Shown one piece after another: positions 1 to 8,141 of a stretch of 64,000 nucleotides of DNA; positions within the stretch are counted from its first letter, which is position 1, and each line of letters starts with the position of its first letter. Both the position numbers and the translations under genes were made by a program. This DNA comes from Nonomuraea soli (GTDB lineage: Bacteria; Actinomycetota; Actinomycetes; Streptosporangiales; Streptosporangiaceae), in the NCBI RefSeq assembly GCF_013761175.1, contig NZ_JACDUR010000006.1, forward strand, positions 558,001-622,000, read 5' to 3'. The notes beneath the pieces were generated by a model. It was not told the origin of the DNA. It did no database searches and saw only the letters and a program-made list of their open reading frames with translations.

Positions 1-420
1 GGCCGGAGAGGCCGCCGGCACCCGGTTGAGCACCTCGCGGAACAGCGCGCCGATGACCTGCTCGGATCCGGCCAGGTCGGCGGCGCTGAGGCGTTTGAGC
101 CGGTTCCAGCCGCCGAGTCCGGTGACGGCTGTGCGCACCGGCTCGGGCCATCCGGTCAGCGCCGGGTCCACGTGGTGGACCTGCAGCGCGGGGAGGACGT
201 CAGCGAGCGGCAGGTGGTCCCAGCGCGAGGCGGCCAGCCTGGCCAGCCGCTCGCAGATCCAGTCCATGCCGGTCGCGCCCAGGGCGCGGGACAACGCCAG
301 CGAGCTCCACCAGCCGGCGGGCAGTCGTGGGTCGGTGAGGGCCTCGGCCACCTGTTGCGGGCGGCTCCAGCGCAGGGCCGGAACCAGATCGCTCAGGCAG
401 ATCGATGACTCGACGTCCAT
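1..420 (-). CDS. Hypothetical protein, C-terminus cut by window edge
   Basis: An open frame reads leftward from ATG at 420 to the window edge with no stop, giving 140 visible residues that begin MDVESSICLSDLVPALRW. A purine-rich GGGGAGGG lies about 10 nt upstream and supports the start. The visible part is predicted mostly helical and rich in Trp, Leu and Ala, with no signal peptide or membrane segment. I do not recognise a family. It runs in the same direction as psuK and starts 64 nt beyond that gene's stop, so it could be co-transcribed with psuG-psuK. The sequence favours this strand: the open frames on the other strand show no start signal and no recognisable protein. Confidence 0.6.
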   Translation of the reverse strand, partial: MDVESSICLSDLVPALRWSRPQQVAEALTDPRLPAGWWSSLALSRALGATGMDWICERLARLAASRWDHLPLADVLPALQVHHVDPALTGWPEPVRTAVTGLGGWNRLKRLSAADLAGSEQVIGALFREVLNRVPAASPA

Positions 421-483
421 TGCGGACCGTACCCTCCCCAGTGGTGCACGTGTGGCTAGTGGTGCAACTTATGACGCAAGCTA

Positions 484-1410
484 TCAATCGGTGTGAATAG
501 GGTAAAGGTGCTTGGTGGTCAAACCGTACCGTGGCCGGCCACCTACCAGTGCCACGCACTCGGCTCCCGCGGCCACTCCCGACTCGACCGCCCGCTGGTC
601 GCCGGCGCCTTTGAGGCGCGCGGTGAGGTATCCGGCGGCGAACGCGTCACCCGCGCCCGTGGAATCCACGACTTCGCGAGCCATACCCGTGGCTCGCGCC
701 ACTACACGCCCGGCCGACGCCACCAGTGCGCCGCGGGCGCCGATCTTCACCACCGCCGTGCCGTACCTCTCGCTGAGCGCCAGGGCCGCGTGCTCGGGGT
801 CGTCGGAACCGGTCAGGAGCCGCGCCTCGTCCTGATTGGGGATGATCAGGCTCGCGGGCGAACTCTCCGACAGGAACCGCTCGATGCCGAAGCTCTCCAG
901 AGGTCCGGTCGAGGCCGGGTCGACGCTGACGGTGACGCCGCGCTCGACGGCGTCGGCCATCGCGCGCCTGGCCAGCATCAGGCCGGGTTCGGCGAAGAAG
1001 GTGTAGGCCGACAGGTGCAGGTGGGCGACCCCGTCGAGGATCTCGGGCGACCAGTCGTCGGGCGACAGGCGCCCGCCCGCGCCGCGGTTGGTGAGCATGG
1101 AACGTTCGCCGGTCAGGTCGACCATCGAGATGACCACGGCGGTGGGGTGGTCGGCGTCGACGGTGACCAGCGGGTGCACGCCCGTCTTGACCAGCTCGGA
1201 GATGTGCCACCCGCTGCTGTCGTAGCCGGCCCGTGCCAGCAGCCGCACGTCGGCGCCGAAGTGGGCGGCCCACGCGGCCGTGTTGGCCCCCGACCCGCCC
1301 GGACGCAGCGAGATGTCGGCGTCGGTGTCGGTGCCGGAGGCGACCGGCCCGCTGTGCAGGGCGACGACATCGGTGACGATGTCGCCGACCACCAGCAGAC
1401 CGGCGCTCAT
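484..1410 (-). CDS. psuK: PfkB-family kinase, probable pseudouridine kinase
   Basis: 308 aa, normal length for PfkB/ribokinase sugar kinases. The N-terminus (GLLVVGDIVTDVV) and the Gly-rich GGSGANTAAW segment are the substrate-binding half. The C-terminal DSTGAGDAFAAGYL motif carries the catalytic Asp and the anion hole. The gene lies 31 nt downstream of a pseudouridine-5'-phosphate glycosidase on the same strand. In characterised systems this pair phosphorylates pseudouridine and then splits it to uracil and ribose 5-phosphate. PfkB specificity cannot be read from sequence alone, so the pseudouridine assignment rests on context; another nucleoside or sugar kinase is possible. Confidence 0.85.
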   Translation of the reverse strand: MSAGLLVVGDIVTDVVALHSGPVASGTDTDADISLRPGGSGANTAAWAAHFGADVRLLARAGYDSSGWHISELVKTGVHPLVTVDADHPTAVVISMVDLTGERSMLTNRGAGGRLSPDDWSPEILDGVAHLHLSAYTFFAEPGLMLARRAMADAVERGVTVSVDPASTGPLESFGIERFLSESSPASLIIPNQDEARLLTGSDDPEHAALALSERYGTAVVKIGARGALVASAGRVVARATGMAREVVDSTGAGDAFAAGYLTARLKGAGDQRAVESGVAAGAECVALVGGRPRYGLTTKHLYPIHTD

Positions 1411-1441
1411 CGCCGCGCCCCCGCGCCGCAGGACGGGCGGC

Positions 1442-2362
1442 TCACGACGTGGCCCAGGCGACGGCGATCCGCGCGGCCAGGGCGGTGTTGCCGCGGACGG
1501 CGGCCAGGTTGGCCTCCAGGGACGCGCCGCCGGTGCCGTTGACGAGGTAGCCGAGCAGGAACGGCGTGATGGCCTGTCCCTTGACGCCGTCGCGGTCGGC
1601 GGCGGCCAGCGCCTCGGCCAGGACCCGGTCGTGCAGGGCGGGGTCGAGCTGCTGGTCGACGGGGACGGGGTTGGCGACCACCAGCGCGGTCTCGGGGCCG
1701 CCGAGCGCGTCCTGGCCGCGCATGATCGCGGCGATCTCCTCGGGCGTCTCCACCCGCCAGTCGATCGGCAGGCCGGAGGAGTTCAGGTAGAAACCGGGGA
1801 AGGTGTCGGTGCGGTATCCGGCCACGGTGACCTCGCGGGTCTCCAGGCGCTGCAGGGTGGCGGGCACGTCGAGGATCGACTTGACGCCGGCGCAGACGAT
1901 GGTGAGCCGGGTGCTGGCCAGCGTGTCGAGGTCGGCCGACTCGTCCTGGTCGACGGTCCAGCCGCGGTGCACGCCGCCCAGGCCGCCGGTGGCGAAGACG
2001 CGCACGCCCGCGCGGGCGGCCAGGAAACTCGTCGCGCTGACCGTGGTGGCGCCGCTGGCCTTGAGTGCGGCGGCGACCGGCAGGTCGCGCTGGCCGAGCT
2101 TGCGCAGCCCGTCCTCCATCGCGATGCGCTCCAGCTCGGTCTCGGTGAGGCCGACCTTGGCGACGCCGTCGAGGACCGCGATCGTGGCCGGCACGGCTCC
2201 CGCGGCGCGTACGACGCCCTCCAGCTCCCGGGCGACTTCGAGGTTGCGCGGCCGGGGCAGGCCGTGCGAGATGATCGTGGACTCCAGGGCCACGACCGGC
2301 TCGCCAGCGGCCAGTGCGGCGGCAACCTCGTCAGACGGCTGGAGAATGCTGTGGTGCGTCAC
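1442..2362 (-). CDS. psuG: Pseudouridine-5'-phosphate glycosidase
   Basis: 306 aa from GTG at 2362, the usual size of PsuG/IndA proteins. It has the family signature VALESTIISHGLPRPRN near the N-terminus, the ATGGLGGVHRG loop and a C-terminal NPVP / GQAITPFLLGYL block. It cleaves the C-C glycosidic bond of pseudouridine 5'-phosphate to uracil and ribose 5-phosphate. The frame stays open upstream to an ATG at 2410 (322 aa), but homologues begin right where the GTG falls, so I prefer 2362. It sits between yeiH and psuK in one leftward unit, with gaps of 74 and 31 nt. Confidence 0.9.
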   Translation of the reverse strand: MTHHSILQPSDEVAAALAAGEPVVALESTIISHGLPRPRNLEVARELEGVVRAAGAVPATIAVLDGVAKVGLTETELERIAMEDGLRKLGQRDLPVAAALKASGATTVSATSFLAARAGVRVFATGGLGGVHRGWTVDQDESADLDTLASTRLTIVCAGVKSILDVPATLQRLETREVTVAGYRTDTFPGFYLNSSGLPIDWRVETPEEIAAIMRGQDALGGPETALVVANPVPVDQQLDPALHDRVLAEALAAADRDGVKGQAITPFLLGYLVNGTGGASLEANLAAVRGNTALAARIAVAWATS

Positions 2363-2436
2363 GTATGTCTCGTTTCTCGCTAGCTGGTCTCGCACTTCGA
2401 GAACGAGCATTTTGACATGATTTGTTCCCTGTTTGT

Positions 2437-3450
2437 CTACGTGGCCAGGGTCACCCCGACCAGGGATATCGCCATGATGAGCGCCGTGGAGATGGCGCCC
2501 AGCAGGAGCAGCGGCCGTCCGCCGGTGGCCAGGCGGCGCAGGTCGATGCCCGCGCCCAGGCCGAACAACGACGCCGCCAGCAGCAGCGCGGTGACCTGCG
2601 GGGCCGATTCGACCACCGGGGCGGGCGCCCAGCCGAGGCTGCGCAGCGCCACCATCGCCAGGAAGCCCCCCACGAACAAGGGCATGACCGGCGGCGCCTG
2701 GCGCGTGCCCATCGGTCCCTCCTGGCCCTGCCGCCGGCCCGCGGCGAGCCGGAACGAAGTGATCGCGACCATGGGCGCCAGCAGCACCACCCGCGCGAGC
2801 TTGACCGTCACCGCGATCGTCAGCACGGAGGCCCCCGAGGCCGCCCCGATCGCCGCCACCTGCGCCACCTCGTGGACCGACGCCCCCGTCCACACCCCGA
2901 GCTGCTGCGGCGACAGCCCCAGCCAGCCCGCCAGCAGCGGCACGACCACGATCGCCGCGCTGCCGTACAGGACCACCACGCTGAGCGCCCCCGCCGCCTC
3001 GTCGTCATCGGTGTCGGTCGCCGACCGCATGGCCGCGACGGCCGCCGCCCCGCAGATCGACACGCCGGTCCCGACGAGCAGGCCGGTGCCGGGCGACAGG
3101 CCCAGGCGGCGGGCGATCAGCGGGGTGAGCACGAACGTCGTCCCGGTCGCCGCCGCGACGATGCCCAGCGTGCCCGCCCCCAGCCCGAGCACCTCCGGCA
3201 CCGCGATCTGCAGCCCGAGCAGCACGATCGCCACCCGCAGGACCCGCTTGGCCACGAACTGCAGCCCCGGGCGCACCGCGTCGGGCAGCCATCCCAGGTT
3301 GGACAGCGTCGCCCCCGCGGTCACCGCGATCACCGCGGGGCTGAGCGCGGGCACCAGCCGGCTGAGCACCGTCGCCAGCATCACCGCCGCGCAGGCTGCC
3401 ACGAGTCCGGGCAGGTGGAGGCGGGTACGGCTGAGCGCGATGGAGGCCAT
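2437..3450 (-). CDS. yeiH: YeiH family putative anion (sulfate/sulfite) exporter
   Basis: 337 aa, polytopic membrane protein of the YeiH/PSE family with about ten hydrophobic segments. Typical motifs are the NLGWLPDAVRPGLQF region, LGLQIAVPEVL, VGTGVSICGAAAVAA and WTGASVHEVAQVAA. Family members are predicted exporters linked to sulfur compounds; the substrate is not proven. ATG 3450 matches the family's start; the long open frame further upstream crosses the divergent lysR gene and is not coding. It is transcribed away from the LysR regulator and lies just upstream of psuG-psuK, so it is probably first gene of that operon and controlled through the shared 70-bp intergenic region. Confidence 0.87.
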   Translation of the reverse strand: MASIALSRTRLHLPGLVAACAAVMLATVLSRLVPALSPAVIAVTAGATLSNLGWLPDAVRPGLQFVAKRVLRVAIVLLGLQIAVPEVLGLGAGTLGIVAAATGTTFVLTPLIARRLGLSPGTGLLVGTGVSICGAAAVAAMRSATDTDDDEAAGALSVVVLYGSAAIVVVPLLAGWLGLSPQQLGVWTGASVHEVAQVAAIGAASGASVLTIAVTVKLARVVLLAPMVAITSFRLAAGRRQGQEGPMGTRQAPPVMPLFVGGFLAMVALRSLGWAPAPVVESAPQVTALLLAASLFGLGAGIDLRRLATGGRPLLLLGAISTALIMAISLVGVTLAT

Positions 3451-3480
3451 GACCCGAGTCTCGGGCCGAAAGTGACCGGC

Positions 3481-3523
3481 CAGTAGCCATGTACTGCCTG
3501 GCAGGTCATAGCCTTTGGCTATG
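3481..3523. promoter_or_regulatory. Palindromic LysR-type operator region
   Basis: Three perfect dyads lie between the divergent yeiH and lysR genes: CAGTA-N6-TACTG at 3481-3496, CTGCC-T-GGCAG at 3494-3504 and CATAGCC-TTT-GGCTATG at 3507-3523. The last has 7-bp arms and covers both the lysR start codon and its probable -10 box (TAGCCT, 3509-3514). This arrangement fits a LysR protein repressing its own gene and controlling its divergent neighbour. Binding is inferred. Confidence 0.7.
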
Positions 3524-4411
3524 AGTGAATGGCCAGATCTCGACTCGCTGAAGCTCCTGGTCGACGTGGGCGAGCTCGGCAGCCTGGGCCAGGCGGCGCG
3601 GGCCGCGGGCATCGCCCAGCCGTCGGCGAGCAAGCGCCTGGCCCGGCTGGAACGGCGGCTCGGCCTGCCGCTGCTGGAGCGCACCCCGCGTGGCTCCACG
3701 CTGACCGCCGAGGGGCGCATGGTCGCGGGCTGGGCCTCCTCGGTGCTGGCGGCGGCGCGCGAGCTCATGCGGGGCGCGGCCGCCGTACGGCACGGCGAGG
3801 CGGCCCACCTGAGGGTGGCGGCCAGCATGACGGTCGCGGAGTACCTCGTGCCCCGGTGGCTGGCCGAGTTCCAGGAGCGGGAACCCGACGTGCAGGTCGG
3901 GCTCGACGTGGCCAACTCGGCCGAGGTGATCGCCCGGGTGCTCGCGGGGGAGGTCGAGCTGGGCTTCGTGGAGGGTCCGAGCGTGCCCGAGGGACTGACC
4001 AGCCGGGTCGTGGGCACCGACCGGCTCGCGGTGGTCGTGGCGCCGGGGCACGCGTGGACGCGCCGCCGTACGGCACTGCGCGGCGTCGAGCTGGCGGCCA
4101 CGCCGCTGGTCGTGCGGGAGCGGGGATCGGGCACGAGGGACACCCTGGACCGGGCGTTCAACGGCTTCCACCAGGCCAGCCCCCGGCTGGAGCTGGGCTC
4201 CAACTCGGCGGTCAAGGGCGCAGCCCAGGCGGGGGCGGCGCCCGCAGTGCTCAGCACCTACGCGGTGGAGGCGGAGCTGGCGACCGGGCGGCTGGTGGAG
4301 GTGCCCCTGACGGGGGTGAGCCTGGTGCGCGCCCTGCGGGCCGTGTGGCGGCGCGGCCGCGCCCTCACCGGCCCGGCGGCGACCCTCCTCACCATCGCCT
4401 CCCGCCCCTGA
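3521..4411 (+). CDS. LysR-family transcriptional regulator
   Basis: 296 aa from ATG 3521, standard LysR length. The N-terminal winged helix-turn-helix (about residues 6-62) contains GSLGQAARAAGIAQPSASKRLARLERRLG and is followed by a type-2 periplasmic-binding-protein fold with LRVAASMTVAEYLVPRWL. A TTG two codons upstream (3515) is an alternative. No Shine-Dalgarno is visible, but TAGCCT ends 6 nt before the ATG, so the mRNA may be leaderless. The divergent position beside yeiH matches the E. coli yeiE/yeiH arrangement and suggests that yeiH-psuG-psuK is its target. Confidence 0.9.
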   Translation: MSEWPDLDSLKLLVDVGELGSLGQAARAAGIAQPSASKRLARLERRLGLPLLERTPRGSTLTAEGRMVAGWASSVLAAARELMRGAAAVRHGEAAHLRVAASMTVAEYLVPRWLAEFQEREPDVQVGLDVANSAEVIARVLAGEVELGFVEGPSVPEGLTSRVVGTDRLAVVVAPGHAWTRRRTALRGVELAATPLVVRERGSGTRDTLDRAFNGFHQASPRLELGSNSAVKGAAQAGAAPAVLSTYAVEAELATGRLVEVPLTGVSLVRALRAVWRRGRALTGPAATLLTIASRP

Positions 4412-4461
4412 CCGGCTGTCCCTCCTCGCACATCGCGGGACGTTCGGGGTATTTTTCCGTA

Positions 4462-5943
4462 ATGTCATATGACGCCGTCATCGCCGGAGCCGGTCACAAC
4501 GGTCTCGTCGCCGCCGCCTACCTGGCCGGCGCCGGCCGCCGGGTGCTCGTGCTGGAGCGCCAGGACCACGTCGGCGGCCTGGCCATCTCGGCCCAGGCCT
4601 TCCCCGGCGTCGACGCCAGCCTCTCGCGCTACTCCTACCTGGTCAGCCTCCTCCCCACGAAGATCGTCGACGACCTGGGCCTGGACATCACCCTGCGCCG
4701 CCGCCGCTACGCCTCCTACACCCCGGTCGGCGACACCGGCCTCCTCGTCGACAACGACGACGAGGAGCGCACCGCCGCCTCCTTCCGTGAGGTCACCGGC
4801 GGCGAACACGATCACCGCGCCTGGCGCGAGTTCTACGCCATGACCGCCCAGGTCGCCGAGAAGGTCGCGCCGACCCTGCTGGAGCCCCTGCCCGGCCGTG
4901 AGGAGCTGCGCGCGCTGGTGGGGGAGCAGGCCTGGCGCGAGCTGTTCGAGCGGCCCATCGGCGAGGTCGTCGCCGAACGTTTCTCCGACGACACGGTCCG
5001 CGGCGTCGTGCTCACCGACGCGCTCATCGGCACCTTCGCCGACCCCGACACCGACCTGCTGGCCAACCGCTGCTTCCTCTACCACGTGATCGGCAACGGC
5101 ACCGGCGAGTGGAACGTGCCGGTGGGCGGCATGGGAGCCGTCTCCGGAGCCCTGGAGCGGGCCGCCAGGCGGGCGGGCGCCGAGATCAGGACCGGCGCCG
5201 AGATCGTCGCCATCGACCCCTCGGGTGAGGTCACCTTCCGCGACGAGGCGGGCGAGCACGCGGTCACCGGACGGCACGTGCTGGTGAACCTGCCGCCCGC
5301 CGTACTGGACCGGCTCAGCGGCCGCGAGCCGCAGCGGCCGGAAGGCGCCCAGCTCAAGGTCAACATGGTCCTGTCGAGGCTGCCCAGGCTGAAGGACCCG
5401 AGCGTCGACCCCCGCGCGGCCTTCAGCGGGACCTTCCACATCAACGAGGGACGCGACCAGCTGGCCAAGGCGTACGGCGAGGCGGCGCGGGGGCTGATCC
5501 CCGAGCTGCCGCCCGCGGAGGTGTACTGCCACTCGCTGACCGACCGCTCCATCCTCGGCGTCGAGGGCGAGACGATGACGCTCTTCGGCCTGCACATGCC
5601 CGCCAGGCTCTTCAGGAACGATCCCGTCAAGGCCAGGCGGGCCGCGCTGGAGGCGACGCTGCGCTCGGTCGACTCGGTGCTGGCGGAACCGATCGAGGAC
5701 TGCCTGCTGCGGGGCCCCGAGGGCCTGTGCGTGGAGGCGAAGACCCCGGTCGACCTGGAGAACGAGGCGGGCCTGCCCGGCGGGCACATCTTCCACCGCG
5801 ACCTGGCCTGGCCGTACGGCGCCGGATGGGGCGTGGAGACCGAGCACGAGCGCATCCTGCTGTGCGGCGCCGGAGCGCCGCGCGGAGGCGGCGTGAGCGG
5901 CATCCCGGGACACAACGCCGCCATGAAGCTTCTCAGAGGCTAG
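4462..5943 (+). CDS. Phytoene-dehydrogenase-like FAD-dependent oxidoreductase
   Basis: 493 aa. The N-terminal dinucleotide-binding motif VIAGAGHNGLVAAAYLAGAG and the second FAD motif VLVLERQDHVGGLA place it in the phytoene desaturase/amine-oxidase-like flavoprotein superfamily, closest in outline to the uncharacterised PYROXD2-type group. The C-terminal GGGVSGIPGHNAA block completes the FAD site. No carotenoid genes are nearby, so a carotenoid role is not supported; the substrate is unknown. ATG 4462 is preceded by TATTTT at 4450-4455 (6-nt gap, no Shine-Dalgarno), consistent with a leaderless transcript. Upstream continuation of the frame into lysR is fortuitous. Confidence 0.82.
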   Translation: MSYDAVIAGAGHNGLVAAAYLAGAGRRVLVLERQDHVGGLAISAQAFPGVDASLSRYSYLVSLLPTKIVDDLGLDITLRRRRYASYTPVGDTGLLVDNDDEERTAASFREVTGGEHDHRAWREFYAMTAQVAEKVAPTLLEPLPGREELRALVGEQAWRELFERPIGEVVAERFSDDTVRGVVLTDALIGTFADPDTDLLANRCFLYHVIGNGTGEWNVPVGGMGAVSGALERAARRAGAEIRTGAEIVAIDPSGEVTFRDEAGEHAVTGRHVLVNLPPAVLDRLSGREPQRPEGAQLKVNMVLSRLPRLKDPSVDPRAAFSGTFHINEGRDQLAKAYGEAARGLIPELPPAEVYCHSLTDRSILGVEGETMTLFGLHMPARLFRNDPVKARRAALEATLRSVDSVLAEPIEDCLLRGPEGLCVEAKTPVDLENEAGLPGGHIFHRDLAWPYGAGWGVETEHERILLCGAGAPRGGGVSGIPGHNAAMKLLRG

Positions 5944-5984
5944 GTTCATAGCCTTCTCATGTTGTGCGCCTAACGTGTGATGTC

Positions 5985-6680
5985 ATGAGCGCACGTTTGC
6001 TGGTGGTGGACGACGAGCCCGCACTCCGCGAGGCCCTGCAGTCCAGCCTGGAGTTCGAGGGGTACCAGGTCGCGACCGCGAGCGACGGCCAGGCGGCGCT
6101 CGACGAGCTGGGCCGGCAGAGCTACGACGCGGTGCTGCTCGACGTGATGATGCCGCGCCTCGACGGGCTCACCGCCTGCCGCAGGCTGCGGGCGGGCGGC
6201 AACCACGTGCCGGTCCTCATGCTCACCGCGCGCGACGCGGTCGGCGACCGCGTCTCCGGCCTCGACGCGGGCGCCGACGACTACCTGGTCAAGCCGTTCG
6301 AGCTCGACGAGCTGCTGGCCAGGGTACGGGCGCTGCTGCGGCGCAGCGCGCTCGGCTCGGGCCCGGGCGCCGACACCGACGCGCTCACCTTCGACAACCT
6401 GCGCATGGACCCGGTCACCCGCGAGGTCACCCGCGCCGACCAGGTGCTCGACCTGACGCGCACCGAGTACCTGCTGCTGGAGCTGTTCCTCATGCACCCG
6501 CGGCAGGTGCTCACCCGCGAGCAGATCCTCGGGCACGTGTGGGGCTTCGACTTCGAGCCCACCTCCAACTCGCTCGACGTCTACGTCATGTACCTGCGGC
6601 GCAAGACCGAGATCGACGGCCAGCCGCGCCTCATCCACACCGTGCGAGGCGTCGGGTACGCCCTGAAGGCGCCCCGGTGA
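5985..6680 (+). CDS. OmpR-family two-component response regulator
   Basis: 231 aa. Receiver domain (about 1-115) with the acidic pair VVDDEP, phospho-acceptor Asp53 in VLLDVMMPRLDG and the conserved Lys in DYLVKPFELDEL. A winged-helix DNA-binding domain follows, with LTRTEYLLLELFL and a C-terminal IHTVRGVGYALK. ATG 5985 is chosen over an in-frame GTG at 5964; TAACGT ends 8 nt before the ATG and there is no Shine-Dalgarno. It overlaps the downstream kinase gene by GTGA, so the two form a cognate pair of the MprAB/PrrAB type. The stimulus cannot be inferred. Confidence 0.93.
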   Translation: MSARLLVVDDEPALREALQSSLEFEGYQVATASDGQAALDELGRQSYDAVLLDVMMPRLDGLTACRRLRAGGNHVPVLMLTARDAVGDRVSGLDAGADDYLVKPFELDELLARVRALLRRSALGSGPGADTDALTFDNLRMDPVTREVTRADQVLDLTRTEYLLLELFLMHPRQVLTREQILGHVWGFDFEPTSNSLDVYVMYLRRKTEIDGQPRLIHTVRGVGYALKAPR

Positions 6681-8050
6681 AACGCCGCAGTCTGCGCTCG
6701 CGGCTGACGCTCCTGGTGGCGGCCGCGGTAGCCCTGGCCATCGCCGCGTGCGCGGCGGCGGCCTGGCTGCTGGTGCGACGCGAGCTCAACGAGCAGCTGG
6801 ACCGCCAGCTCGACAACTTCATGCCGCGCAAGTACGAGATCAACGCCGTCGGCGAGCACTGCCAGGCCGACCCGGTGCCCTACACCGGCGGCGAGAAGCC
6901 CGGCCCGCACTCGGTCCCCGTCGTCTGGGAGCTCGTCCTCGACAACGGCACCCGCTGCGTGGCCGGGGGGCAGGCCATCAAGGCGGACCCCGCCGACGTC
7001 GCCGTGGCCAAGCAGCCGCTGGGCACGCAGGGACCCTACCGCGACGGCAGGACCGACAACGGCATGCCGCTCAAGGTGATGGCCACCAGCATCGGCAAGA
7101 GCGAGCAGGGTGTGGGCGCGGCGGTGGTCGTGGGCATGCCGACCGGCGAGATCTACGGCACCCTGCGCCAGCTCGCCCTGATCCTGGGCCTGGTGGCCCT
7201 GGTCGGGGTGGGCGGCGCCACCACGGTGGGCCTGCTCATCTCCCGTACGGCCCTGCGCCCGGTCGGCCGCCTCACGGAAGCGGTCGAGCACATCGCCGAG
7301 ACGCAGGACCTCGACACCACCATCCCGGTCCAGGGCGACGACGAGATCGCCCGTTTGAGCCGTTCCTTCAACGCCATGACCGCCGCCCTGGCCGGCTCGC
7401 GCGACCGTCAGCACCAGCTGGTCGCCGACGCGGGCCACGAGCTGCGCACCCCGCTGACCACCCTGCGCACCAACATCGACCTGCTGCTGCGCAGCGAGCA
7501 GACCGGCAGGGCGCTGGATCCGGGCGCCAAGGAACGCCTGCTCGTCAACGTCAAGGCGCAGTTCGCCGAGCTGTCCACCCTCGTCGGCGACCTGCTGATG
7601 CTCTCGCGCGGAGAGACCGACCACGAGCCGCACGTCAAGCTGGCCTTCCACCACGTGGTGGAGGCGGCCATCGAGCGGGCCAGGCTGCGCGGCGCCGAGA
7701 TCGAGGCCGACCTGCGGCCCTGGCAGGTCGTGGGTAACGCGGCGTCGCTGGAGCGCGCGGTGGTCAACCTGCTCGACAACGCCGCCAAGTTCAGTCCCGG
7801 TGGCCGCGTCGAGGTGGCCCTGCGCGACGGGGTGCTGACGGTTCGCGACCACGGTCCCGGCATCCCCGAGGACGACCTGCCGCACGTCTTCGAGCGGTTC
7901 TGGCGCTCGCCCGCGGCTCGCGGGCTGCCCGGTTCCGGCCTCGGCCTGGCCATAGTGGCCCAGGCGGTGGAGGAGGCCGGAGGGCAGGTGAGCCTCGGAA
8001 ACGCCGACGGCGGCGGGGCCATCGCGACGATCAAGTTGCCAGGGTCCTAA
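6677..8050 (+). CDS. Membrane sensor histidine kinase (HAMP)
   Basis: 457 aa from GTG 6677. It has an N-terminal membrane segment (about 8-32), an extracytoplasmic loop of about 130 residues with two Cys, a second membrane segment (about 170-195), HAMP, and a HisKA dimerisation domain with phospho-accepting His254 in AGHELRTPLTTLRTN. The ATPase domain carries NLLDNAAKFS (N box), DHGPGIPEDD (G1) and GSGLGLAIV (G2). The start overlaps the response-regulator stop by four bases, implying translational coupling. The extracellular loop should hold the sensory site; I see no known ligand motif in it. Confidence 0.93.
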   Translation: MKRRSLRSRLTLLVAAAVALAIAACAAAAWLLVRRELNEQLDRQLDNFMPRKYEINAVGEHCQADPVPYTGGEKPGPHSVPVVWELVLDNGTRCVAGGQAIKADPADVAVAKQPLGTQGPYRDGRTDNGMPLKVMATSIGKSEQGVGAAVVVGMPTGEIYGTLRQLALILGLVALVGVGGATTVGLLISRTALRPVGRLTEAVEHIAETQDLDTTIPVQGDDEIARLSRSFNAMTAALAGSRDRQHQLVADAGHELRTPLTTLRTNIDLLLRSEQTGRALDPGAKERLLVNVKAQFAELSTLVGDLLMLSRGETDHEPHVKLAFHHVVEAAIERARLRGAEIEADLRPWQVVGNAASLERAVVNLLDNAAKFSPGGRVEVALRDGVLTVRDHGPGIPEDDLPHVFERFWRSPAARGLPGSGLGLAIVAQAVEEAGGQVSLGNADGGGAIATIKLPGS

Positions 8051-8141
8051 ACAGCGGTCAGGATCGGGCAAAATGGCGCACAGAGCCCGCCCGAATGTGG
8101 TTGAACTCTGTTCGGCCGCTGTTCACGACCGGGGAGCACCG

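Noticed and set aside
3451..4257. N-terminal extension of yeiH across the LysR gene
   Set aside because: The extra 269 residues are antisense to lysR and unlike the YeiH family, whose start matches 3450.
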